A DNA stretch of 64,000 nt, taken from contig CM066914.1 in the NCBI GenBank assembly GCA_033964015.1, forward strand, positions 11,461,831 through 11,525,830, written 5' to 3'. Shown here piece by piece: positions 11,437 through 22,300 of the stretch; position 1 is the first letter of the stretch; every line of letters begins with the position of its first letter. This DNA is from Scolanthus callimorphus (Eukaryota; Cnidaria; Anthozoa; Actiniaria; Edwardsiidae). The notes under the pieces are model-generated. The model was not told where the DNA came from. It worked only from the letters and a program-made list of their open reading frames with translations, and did no database searches. The translations under genes and the position numbers were made by a program.

Positions 11437-13047
11437 TTAAATTAGAGATGGTAAGAGGAACATTTGTATTGGGCAACCTTTCAATAAAATCACAGAGACT
11501 GTCACATTCTCTTTGCTACCAGCTAGTAAAGCACTCTCAACAAGTCTTTCACTCAAGGCCTTAGCAAGGGCGCTGGCCTTATCTTCTCCATGCATGTGAC
11601 TATCAGAGTGATGTTTCCTAACATTATTCTTCACTAAATGAGGCAACTGTGGTGCTTGGTTTTGTGGGGAAGCACTACTTCCACTAGCATTCACTTTTTC
11701 ATCACTGCAACTTCTATTCAGTCCCCTCTGACTCTGGTTTTCATCCCGGTTTGGGCTGTCTCTGTTAGCTGATAGAGACCTAGAAATTGCTTTAGTTCTT
11801 TTTCTTAGTGCAGATGCATTTTGCATGCGCTGCACAATAGCTTTCACATCTATTTCAGGCATGATATCCTCTAGAAGTAATATCACTTCCTCTTCGCTGA
11901 ATACGTCCCATACTCCATGTGAGGCAATAATTACAAACTGGTCAGATTCCTCCACTGGTATGCAATTTACATATGGTTGACTAATAACAGTCGATTTGAG
12001 GTGTGGGTCTCCATGGTTACCAAGTCCTCTTGTACTGCTCACAACACCATTCACAAGTGCCGTCTTTCCGCTCTTGGTAACCTCTCCAACTTTACGGATT
12101 CTGTGCCTCTCTGTCCGGTTCCAAGGGGTGTGATCATGTGACAATCGGACCATGGACCCATCCCCCTTACACAAAACTACCCTAACATTGCCAGCATTAG
12201 CCACATACAAACTATTCCCACGCAGTAGACATGTAGCTGCTGAACAGCCACTCCATCGGTTCCGGGAACTCTCATCAACTCCGTACAGTAAAATGCGATC
12301 CACAGCTTCATACGTCTCTCGGAAAGCATCACAAATGTTCTCATTCAGTTGATCACCTGTCAGTCCAGGGCGATACAAGGCGTCGATTTTATCAGCTAAG
12401 ATTTCGTGAAAATGTTTGGCAGAGGTTTCGGCTGCTGTGGGTCCATTATACCCATCATAAACAGCAAAGAAACCGCTCTTTGGATCATTGCAAAAGTAGT
12501 CTTGAAAGTGATACCGGTCTTCCATGCGCGTCCTCCATCGAGGATTGCTATTTTCACAAATGCCAAAAGCCAACGCACAACTCAAACTTGTCCCATGCCC
12601 TTGCAGCTCCACTTCGTAATAATCATCCATGTCTCGTAACGTAGTTTTAGTCCCTTCAAGGTCTGATTTTAGAAGTTCATAAGCTATGTTTAACTTGTGT
12701 AGCTTTTTTATACTCAGCGGGTTTTCAAATGTTGCAGGCTCGTTAAGTTTCTTCATAAGCGCTCTCCGCCGTTTGACAAGTTGTTTGACTGAGTTAGGTT
12801 TGTTTTCCATTGTGTATCGAAATATCTGTAGCGCGTTATGAAAATCACGATGATTCTTCAGCTCTCGAACTTTTACTTCTTCCTCGCAAGCTATACAAAG
12901 CAGTTTAATTTCTTGCCTTGGAGTACGGCGTTTGTCTTCGATAGGAGGAAGATGAAATGACCCACAACTGGCTCGAGGCGAAGGACTTTCGCCTTCGTTC
13001 ACCAAGTTTACTGTAACACTTTTCTCCGCGTGCGCTATGGAAGCCAT
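11437..13047 (-). CDS. PP2D1: PP2C-like pseudophosphatase (PP2D1-like), intronless
   Basis: The 536-residue product has an N-terminal C2H2-like motif (CIACEEEVKVRELKNHRDFH, about residues 50-69) followed by a PP2C/PPM fold: RMEDRYHF, FFAVYDGYNGPTAAE, GCSAATCLL, VRLSHDHTPWN..E..RI, STRGLGNHGD and IIASHGVWDVFSEEE. Active PPM enzymes bind two metals with four aspartates. Here the first two (EDRYHF, VYDG) remain, but the later ones are replaced: the RALGD-type aspartate is Asn (GLGNHGD) and the ASDG aspartate is His (ASHGVWD). The DGHGG loop is also DGYNG. It therefore probably lacks phosphatase activity, as proposed for PP2D1, a PP2C-like protein of unknown function. The C-terminal ~100 residues are Ser/Asn-rich. 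The whole CDS is one exon, and the ATG at 13045-13047 precedes MASIAHAEKS. Gene identity rests on family resemblance. Confidence 0.75.
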   Translation of the reverse strand: MASIAHAEKSVTVNLVNEGESPSPRASCGSFHLPPIEDKRRTPRQEIKLLCIACEEEVKVRELKNHRDFHNALQIFRYTMENKPNSVKQLVKRRRALMKKLNEPATFENPLSIKKLHKLNIAYELLKSDLEGTKTTLRDMDDYYEVELQGHGTSLSCALAFGICENSNPRWRTRMEDRYHFQDYFCNDPKSGFFAVYDGYNGPTAAETSAKHFHEILADKIDALYRPGLTGDQLNENICDAFRETYEAVDRILLYGVDESSRNRWSGCSAATCLLRGNSLYVANAGNVRVVLCKGDGSMVRLSHDHTPWNRTERHRIRKVGEVTKSGKTALVNGVVSSTRGLGNHGDPHLKSTVISQPYVNCIPVEESDQFVIIASHGVWDVFSEEEVILLLEDIMPEIDVKAIVQRMQNASALRKRTKAISRSLSANRDSPNRDENQSQRGLNRSCSDEKVNASGSSASPQNQAPQLPHLVKNNVRKHHSDSHMHGEDKASALAKALSERLVESALLAGSKENVTVSVILLKGCPIQMFLLPSLI

Positions 13048-13308
13048 TCTACAACCGCATCCGTGTTATCCTTTTCACAGTTCTCAAACTAACTCTAAGC
13101 CAAAGAAAACATGGAAATGCCTCTGACTTCACTGCCAAGCTCCCTTCCACAAAAGCTACAAAGCAATAACATGTACCAATTACAATTCAATTGGTGTAAA
13201 TATGTTGTCATAACAACCAGCGTGGTCCGGAAATTATGCTAATTATCACAGTTGCGCGAAAACGAGGTTAACACGCACGCTCCGTGAATATATCACGAAG
13301 CGCCCTTC

Positions 13309-13655
13309 CCCGGGGGTGGGACTCTAAGGTTAAAATGCTAGGGGTGACCGTCGTGAAACTCGAATTTTGACCCTAAAAAATACCTGGTCGGAAAAAATTT
13401 CCACCCTAAAAAATACCAACAATTTTGACAGATTAAATTTTATTCTGGCCGTTTACTTAATATACATCAAATGTATCCTCTCGACTTTCAAAAACACTAC
13501 CTTATTTGCGTGAGAACCCCCTAAAAAATACCTATTTTTCTTACTATACCGTTTTTTATTTTCGAACCCCTAAAAAATACCAGATCGCCGATTTCAACCC
13601 CTAAAAAATACGACGGTCACCCCTAGCATTCGAATATAGGGAGTCCCCCCCCGGG
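13309..13655. mobile_element. hAT-like MITE with 8-bp target duplication
   Basis: Inverted termini (cccgggggtgggactc / gagtcccccccggg) are followed by inverted aatgctaggggtgaccgtcg. The flanking direct repeat CGCCCTTC occurs at 13301-13308 and 13656-13663, and an 8-bp duplication is characteristic of hAT elements. The interior contains several copies of CCCTAAAAAATACC. Non-coding, 347 bp. Confidence 0.8.
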
Positions 13656-13920
13656 CGCCCTTCTCATTTGCTCTAGAGCGGCCCGGAATGCTACGATAAA
13701 GAGATCAATTTTAAGTCAATTGTGCGTTATCTTTTCCCAGCCGAATAGATAAACGGGTTGACGGGTATAGTTTTATGTCTTACTGTAAAGTTTCATTTGA
13801 CCAGGATCGATCTATTTACGGATCTGTTTGGCTACCGATGCACCCCGCTATTTGTCGCCAGTCCATTGTATACTTCCAAGTTCTAAGAATCAAAAAGAGT
13901 TTAGCGGACGCTCTATTTTT

Positions 13921-14027
13921 AACAATTAGACCTCGAGGCCGAATGTGCTATGATGAATAGACCATGAGGCCGAAGGCCGAATGGTCTTTTGATATCATAG
14001 CACATGAGGACGAGAGGTCTAATTGTT
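13921..14027. repeat. imperfect palindrome
   Basis: The arms run inward from aacaattagacctcg and outward to cgagaggtctaattgtt, with an inner palindrome around gaccatgaggccgaaggccg. No target duplication was identified. Confidence 0.6.
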
Positions 14028-14214
14028 TTAGTATAAACCAACTAGTTGGTCAGTTTTGGCAATGAATTCCATTGTTTTATGTTGAAAAAATCAAGTTTTC
14101 TTGCAAAGAAAGGTGGTGGTTTTGCCAGGCACGGTCTATCACTAATAGACCATTAGTAGCTCAGCCAATCAGAATGCAGGATTTGTAATAGACCATTAGT
14201 TGGTTTATACTAAA
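14028..14214. repeat. foldback element
   Basis: The inverted termini ttagtataaaccaactagttgg and ccattagttggtttatactaa enclose ~140 bases. It directly abuts the palindrome on its left. Confidence 0.6.
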
Positions 14215-14560
14215 AGTGGTTATAATAGGAGTTTTGTAGAACGTGTATTGTTAGTAGAGTCGAACGGATGCCCTGAGTACTTGGCTCAACGAACGGAACG
14301 AGGAACGGGTAGCCATGGTTCCCCTGGGTGTGTACGTTCGTTCCACATCTGTTTTTGTTAGTAAGGGCTCTAAACTGTTAAATAGATCAGAGACATGGCT
14401 GCGCGCCGCTACCAGAACACTAGCTTAGAGGCTTTTCTCTCTGTTTCTACTAAATAGAGAGGCAGTATGGAGTGAAACATCAAGCCAAGTCACACATATC
14501 GCCACTACTGTACCGGGACAGGTGTTGGCTACCCCATCCCTGTGGAAGCACGAACATTTT

Positions 14561-15494
14561 CGAACCCAGAGCTCCCCGGCTCGTCACCTCGCGGGAGAGG
14601 CTCTGGTGACAATCTCGTACCCAGGGCTCCTCGGCTCGTCACCTCGCGGGAGAGGCTCTGGTGACAATCTCGTACCCAGAGCTCCTCGGCTCGTCACCTC
14701 GCGGGAGAGGCTCTGGTGACAATCTCGTACCCAGGGCTCCTCGGCTCGTCACCTCGCGGGAGAGGCTCTGGTGACAATCTCGTACCCAGGGCTCCTCGGC
14801 TCGTCACCTCGCGGGAGAGGCTCTGGTGGCAATCTCGTACCCAGGGCTCCTCGGCTCGTCACTCGCGGGAGAGGCTCTGGTGACAATCTCGTACCCAGGG
14901 CTCCTCGGCTCGTCACCTCGCGGGAGAGGCTCTGGTGACAATCTCGTACCCAGGGCTCCTCGGCTCGTCACCTCGCGGGAGAGGCTCTGGTGACAATCTC
15001 GTACCCAGGGCTCCTCGGCTCGTCACCTCGCGGGAGAGGCTCTGGTGACAATCTCGTACCCAGAGCTCCTCGGCTCGTCACCTCGCGGGAGAGGCTCTGG
15101 TGACAATCTCGTACCCAGGGCTCCTCGGCTCGTCACCTCGCGGGAGAGGCTCTGGTGACAATCTCGTACCCAGAGCTCCTCGGCTCGTCACCTCGCGGGA
15201 GAGGCTCTGGTGACAATCTCGTACCCAGGGCTCCTCGGCTCGTCACCTCGCGGGAGAGGCTCTGGTGACAATCTCGTACCCAGGGCTCCTCGGCTCGTCA
15301 CCTCGCGGGAGAGGCTCTGGTGACAATCTCGTACCCACAGAGCTCCTCGGCTCGTCACCTCGCGGGAGAGGCTCTGGTGACAATCTCGTACCCACAGAGC
15401 TCCTCGGCTCGTCACCTCGCGGGAGAGGCTCTGGTGACAATCTCGTACCCAGAGCTCCTCGGCTCGTCACCTCGCGGGAGAGGCTCTGGTGACA
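14561..15494. repeat. 55-bp minisatellite, ~17 copies
   Basis: This is a head-to-tail array of a 55-bp unit beginning ggctcctcggctcgtcacct and ending caatctcgtacccag. Copies are nearly identical, with a few variants (cccacag insertion, missing c in one copy). Open frames inside it, on both strands, are translations of the repeat and not genes. The unit is clearly homologous to the 58/59-bp unit at 18.7-28.3 kb. Confidence 0.95.
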
Positions 15495-16041
15495 GCCATT
15501 GACGCAAGCGCGGCTCTAGTTGCCTGTGGTTGCCGAAAGGAGAGTCCAGAAACCTTTGAATGCGCATGTGCTAGATCTAAACAAGAACTTGTTTTGTCAA
15601 TGCGCATGGTAAAAAATACCGCCGTCGGAGATTGTTTGTGGGCATCATGAATGCGCGGAAACATTTTGGCCGTTCCCGCGAAAAATTCCGATGATGCCAA
15701 CAAATAAGGAGGACACTCCTTTCGGCGACCACAGGCAACCGGGGCCGCAAAGGAGCGTCCAGGGACTAGACTATCGTGTCATAAGACCATAGACAACCGC
15801 TATGTTTTTGTCCGTCTGAGTTGTATACTGTCAGCCATACGATGCAGTCACACTTTTGGTATAAAACACATTTTATTTTACTTTTCCCTATCAGCTGAAT
15901 TATAAAAATCCATGATTTGATACAGAGTACATTTTCGTACTGAAAATAAGGAAATACTATTTCTTGTACAATTTTAAAATTAATCGTAAGAACAACCGGC
16001 TTCACTAATACAAGCTTATTGGGTTTGAATCCTTTTCATAT
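15495..16041. other. spacer with a foldback element, 3' of the giant receptor gene
   Basis: The inverted pair at about 15515-15542 (gttgcctgtggttgccgaaag) and 15715-15738 bounds a short foldback element next to the end of the 55-bp array. The rest is AT-rich and probably holds the 3' UTR of the minus-strand receptor gene; minus-strand AATAAA-like sequence lies near 15870. Confidence 0.5.
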
Positions 16042-16313
16042 TCATGCATGACTTTCGTTCTTTTCAGATGGCGGCTCATCCATTTCATATTTCTTCGCAT
16101 TCAGTCCGAAGGGCAGTCGCCTGGCCTCGTGTTTACGTCTCTCTGCTTCCTCCTGACGTCTTATAGTCCTCATCATCTCGAAGTACCGCCTTTTTTCTTG
16201 TTTGTGTTTGTCTTGTAGTCTCTTTAACATTAAAGTAGCACTGTCTCGGAATTCCTTCAGCTCGGCTAACATCTCCTCTCGTAAGTTCCGCTTATATTTG
16301 CACATTTGCGTTT
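16042..16313 (-). CDS. receptor terminal exon: cytoplasmic coiled-coil tail
   Basis: After acceptor tttttttag, the exon encodes about 90 very charged residues (EEMLAELKEFRDSATLML, then a KQEKRRYFEMMRTIRRQEEA heptad-like helix) ending ..PPSEKNESHA-stop. It predicts a coiled coil that could assist tetramer assembly or bind partners. Open frame upstream of 16313 is intron. Confidence 0.72.
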
Positions 16314-19300
16314 CTAAAAAAAATTGTAACAGAGCATTTGTTGACGTTATTTGTGACATAAAGCCATTGTGTTCTACTGAATGTCTCTCAAATTTCGTTA
16401 AAGAAAACCACAGAAGACAACAGCCCTCTTGACGCAAACACAAACGCTGCGCAATGCGTAAGAGAGTGAGGATTCTTTTGTCGCACACGGAGCACTTGAA
16501 TGCAAGGCGAGAGCTCTGTGTCACTCCTTCTACTCGATAAATGAATCACTCGGAAATGAAAATAGTTTTCAGCCTTGCAAAAGTTCTGTAATGGCGTGCG
16601 AAGTACAAGGTTTTTCGGGAGGCCATACAGCAATAGACGCTGCGCTTATTCTTTGGACCGTGCAATATGGATTTATTTCCTTAATCAACTGTACGGATGT
16701 AAAAACATGATGTTGCACTGTGCTCACCATCATTTGCGATTTTCCTTTGCGTCCTCCTGAACATGAGTTCCCAAATCAAACCCAGTGCCACCGCAAGTAC
16801 GAACGCACAGGAGACGGAGAGGATCGCGTTGATGAAGAGTTGGCTGTCGGCTTGGAAGAGGTTGGAGGAGAGTTCCTTTGCTAGTGGCTCATTTGGCACC
16901 TGGGATAACACAACACATCTATTATTGTCGTCATTACTACTATCATCTCAACACTCTGTTAACATTACCACTATTAGAAACATAACATAGTCCCTATACT
17001 AGCGCAAGGTGATCGGCTCGATCCATGTGGGACAATTATTTTTCAGTTGGTGCGAATTTATCGCGATGAGCGCAAATTTTCATACATTCATTTTCAATAA
17101 CAGCTGGTAAAGTGTAATCGTCCCCATCAAGAAGTTCCGATCCTAGAGAGCCGACAAATAATCGTCCCCATCAACAAGTTACGATTCTAGAAGCCGACAG
17201 TTTACCTCAAGAGACACGGCCATTTTCTTGGCGATGTTTGAGATGTCTTGGGCGTTTGCCGTGATGTACTTGTGAAAGCATCTCTTGAGCGCGAAAGCGT
17301 CACTGGACATGACGACTCCGCGCACGAAGGCGACATCGTAGACCTTGTGCACGCGGATGAACGGCTTTTCGAACAGATCTTTTCTAGAACCCACTCCTAG
17401 CGAGTCTAGCAGAGCCCCGCCCACGTAACCGCTGACCATGTCCTTGTACACCTCATCGTAGCTATTGTATGTACGACCTTTGGGTGGAAATGAATGAAAC
17501 ATAATCATGAGGCATTACTATCCGTGTATTGGACCTTGCGGGCTATTAGCCAATCATAGCAGCCGAAAAACAATAGACAATTTGAAAACAAAAGAAAACG
17601 GCACGCAAAGGCTCCCGGTTCATGATGGGCATGGTGTAACTTACCAACATCGACCTCGGCATTCCTCCTCTGACCAAACCGATACTCATAAGAATTTGCC
17701 ATGGCCGCAACCTTACAAAAAATCAATAAATAATCAGGAAATAAGAATAAATCATCATGAAACAATAATCTACCAAAAGACACGGGCACACAACGGAACT
17801 GTTCCTCAAAAATCATCTCGCCCCTTTCACTGCTGGATGGGAAAAAGCCCAGAAAGCCTCTTGTCGATGTGTGTATAGTTAGTGTTCATTCTCTCTTGCC
17901 CTCAGCTTGCGAGCCGGCTCTCCTAAGCTCTCCAGTGGTTTTTTCAGATATTTGTTTTTTTTTGGCGCGCAGAATTCCTGTGTCTCCTCTCACTTCTCTT
18001 CCCCCGCGACACAGAAACCCCGCTTATACTTATGATGAAGAAGATACCGTCAGGCTGCGCGAAATGAATCCCATGAAACAAGTCAAAACAACGCAATAGA
18101 CGCTGCCGGGCTCGAAAGTTCATGAAAGGAATAAATAATCGGAATATTAGCAATGGAGGGTGAAAATCATAACGTGACCTACCCTCATCCCATAGAGTGA
18201 TCCTGATTGGCTGATTGTTATGGTTGATAACGAGGTCGCGATGCTGCCCACTAAGATGCCGATAATCACCACGCCTGTCAGAGTCCAAGCGATCGCGACC
18301 AAGCGGGACAGAACCGAGTTAGGGCTGCGGTCGCCATACCTAGACCACACAAATAGCAGTGTAAAGACTGGTTTGTACAGTCGCAATTTGTAATACACCT
18401 CCGTCGCAATTTGTAATAAACAAAGCTAGATATGGATCAATAAAAATAGGGCGAATGAACAAATGAATGTGAGAAAAGAGTTCTTACTGGTGCCAATAGA
18501 CCAAATCGGCTAACGGTGTTTACATCTTGTTGCCACCCAATTCAGATCATGTGATGATTCCTTTGGGTGGTTACAATTGTCAAATTTTCTCGCTCGATCG
18601 AGTGCACGAGTGTATGTCACATGATATGATTCGGGTGGCATTAAGATGTAAACACCGTTAGCTATAGATTTGGTCTATGGATCATGTCAACTTTTGATGA
18701 AAGAGCATGCTCGAACACAGAGCTACCTGCTCATCACCTCGCGGGGAAGGAAACATGAAAAGAACATGCTCGTACACAGAGCTCCCCGCTCATCACCTCG
18801 CGGGGAAGGAAACATGAAAAGAACATGCTCGTACACAGAGCTACCTGCTCATCACCTCGCGGGGAAGGAAACATGAAAAGAACATGCTCGTACACAGAGC
18901 TACCTGCTCATCACCTCGCGGGGAAGGAAACATGAAAAGAACATGCTCGTACACAGAGCTACCTGCTCATCACCTCGCGGGGAAGGAAACATGAAAAGAA
19001 CATGCTCGTACACAGAGCTACCTGCTCATCACCTCGCGGGGAAGGAAACATGAAAGAACATGCTCGTACAAAGAGCTACCTGCTCATCACCTCGTGGGGA
19101 AGGAACATGAAAAGAACATGCTCGTACACAGAGCTCCCCGCTCATCACCTCGTGGGGAAGGAAACATGAAAAGAACATGTTCGTACACAGAGCTACCTGC
19201 TCATCACCTCGCGGGGAAGGAAACATGAAAAGAACATGCTCGTACACAGAGCTCCCCGCTCATCACCTCGCGGGGAACGAACATGAAAAGAACATGCTCG

Positions 19301-22300
19301 TACATAGAGCTACCTGCTCATCACCTCGCGGGGAAGGAAACATGAAAGAACATGCTCGTACACAGAGCTCCCCGCTCATCACCTCGCGGGGAAGGAAACA
19401 TGAAAAGAACATGCTCGTACATAGAGCTACCTGCTCATCACCTCGCGGGGAAGGAAACATGAAAGAACATGCTCGTACACAGAGCTCCCCGCTCATCACC
19501 TCGCGGGGAAGGAAACATGAAAAGAACATGCTCGTACATAGAGCTACCTGCTCATCACCTCGCGGGGAAGGAAACATGAAAAGAACATGCTCGTACACAG
19601 AGCTCCCGCTCATCACCTCGTGGGGAAGGAAACATGAAAGAACATGCTCGTACACAGAGCTCCCCGCTCATCACCTCGCGGGAAGGAAACATGAAAAGAA
19701 CATGCTCGTACACAGAGCTCCCCGCTCATCACCTCGCGGGGAAGGAAACATGAAAGAACATGCTCGTACACAGAGCTCCCCGCTCATCACCTCGCGGGGA
19801 AGGAAACATGAAAAGAACATGCTCGTACATAGAGCTACCTGCTCATCACCTCGCGGGGAAGGAAACATGAAAAGAACATGCTCGTACACAGAGCTCCCCG
19901 CTCATCACCTCGTGGGGAAGGAAACATGAAAGAACATGCTCGTACACAGAGCTCCCCGCTCATCACCTCGCGGGGAAGGAAACATGAAAAGAACATGCTC
20001 GTACACAGAGCTCCCCGCTCATCACCTCGCGGGGAAGGAAACATGAAAGAACATGCTCGTACACAGAGCTCCCCGCTCATCACCTCGTGGGGAAGGAAAC
20101 ATGAAAAGAACATGCTCGTACACAGAGCTCCCCGCTCATCACCTCGTGGGGAAGGAAACATGAAAAGAACATGCTCGTACACAGAGCTACCTGCTCATCA
20201 CCTCGCGGGGAAGGAAACATGAAAAGAACATGCTCGTACACAGAGCTCCCCGCTCATCACCTCGTGGGGAAGGAAACATGAAAAGAACATGCTCGTACAT
20301 AGAGCTACCTGCTCATCACCTCGCGGGGAAGGAAACATGAAAGAACATGCTCGTACACAGAGCTCCCCGCTCATAACCTCGTGGGGAAGGAAACATGAAA
20401 AGAACATGCTCGTACATAGAGCTACCTGCTCATCACCTCGCGGGGAAGGAAACATGAAAAGAACATGCTCGTACACAGAGCTACCTGCTCATCACCTCGC
20501 GGGGAAGGAAACATGAAAAGAACATGCTCGTACATAGAGCTACCTGCTCATCACCTCGCGGGGAAGGAAACATGAAAAGAACATGCTCGTACATAGAGCT
20601 ACCTGCTCATCACCTCGCGGGGAAGGAAACATGAAAAGAACATGCTCGTACACAGAGCTACCTGCTCATCACCTCGCGGGGAAGGAAACATGAAAAGAAC
20701 ATGCTCGTACACAGAGCTCCCTGCTCATCACCTCGCGGGGAAGGAAACATGAAAGAACATGCTCGTACACAGAGCTCCCCGCTCATCACCTCGCGGGGAA
20801 GGAAACATGAAAAGAACATGCTCGTACATAGAGCTACCTGCTCATCACCTCGCGGGGAAGGAAACATGAAAGAACATGCTCGTACACAGAGCTACCTGCT
20901 CATCACCTCGCGGGGAAGGAACATGAAAAGAACATGCTCGTACATAGAGCTCCCCGCTCATCACCTCGCGGGGAAGGAAACATGAAAAGAACATGCTCGT
21001 ACACAGAGCTCCCCGCTCATCACCTCGCGGGGAAGGAAACATGAAAAGAACATGCTCGTACATAGAGCTACCTGCTCATCACCTCGCGGGGAAGGAACAT
21101 GAAAAGAACATGCTCGTACATAGAGCTCCCCGCTCATCACCTCGCGGGGAAGGAAACATGAAAAGAACATGCTCGTACACAGAGCTCCCCGCTCATCACC
21201 TCGCGGGGAAGGAAACATGAAAAGAACATGCTCGTACACAGAGCTACCTGCTCATCACCTCGCGGGGAAGGAACATGAAAAGAACATGCTCGTACACAGA
21301 GCTCCCCGCTCATCACCACGCGGGGAAGGAAACATGAAAAGAACATGCTCGTACACAGAGCTCCCCGCTCATCACCTCGCGGGGAAGGAAACATGAAAAG
21401 AACATGCTCGTACATAGAGCTACCTGCTCATCACCTCGCGGGGAAGGAAACATGAAAAGAACATGCTCGTACATAGAGCTACCTGCTCATCACCTCGCGG
21501 GGAAGGAAACATGAAAAGAACATGCTCGTACACAGAGCTCCCCGCTCATCACCTCGCGGGGAAGGAAACATGAAAAGAACATGCTCGTACACAGAGCTAC
21601 CTGCTCATCACCTCGCGGGGAAGGAACATGAAAAGAACATGCTCGTACACAGAGCTCCCCGCTCATCACCTCGCGGGGAAGGAAACATGAAAAGAACATG
21701 CTCGTACACAGAGCTCCCCGCTCATCACCTCGTGGGGAAGGAAACATGAAAGAACATGCTCGTACATAGAGCTACCTGCTCATCACCTCGCGGGGAAGGA
21801 AACATGAAAAGAACATGCTCGTACATAGAGCTACCTGCTCATCACCTCGCGGGGAAGGAAACATGAAAAGAACATGCTCGTACACAGAGCTACCTGCTCA
21901 TCACCTCGTGGGGAAGGAAACATGAAAAGAACATGCTCGTACACAGAGCTCCCCGCTCATCACCTCGCGGGGAAGGAAACATGAAAAGAACATGCTCGTA
22001 CACAGAGCTACCTGCTCATCACCTCGCGGGGAAGGAAACATGAAAGAACATGCTCGTACACAGAGCTCCCCGCTCATCACCTCGTGGGGAAGGAAACATG
22101 AAAGAACATGCTCGTACACAGAGCTACCTGCTCATCACCTCGCGGGGAAGGAAACATGAAAGAACATGCTCGTACACAGAGCTACCTGCTCATCACCTCG
22201 CGGGGAAGGAAACATGAAAGAACATGCTCGTACACAGAGCTACCTGCTCATCACCTCGCGGGGAAGGAAACATGAAAAGAACATGCTCGTACACAGAGCT

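Noticed and set aside
14522..15703. Open frames in the 55-bp repeat
   Set aside because: Repeat translations, same peptide in overlapping frames on both strands.
16202..16990. Plus-strand frames opposite the receptor tail and M4 exons
   Set aside because: Shadows of the minus-strand exons, which have matching splice sites and domain sense.
17505..17878. Plus-strand 123-residue frame over the S2 exons
   Set aside because: Antisense to the small S2 exon 17645-17711; no similarity.
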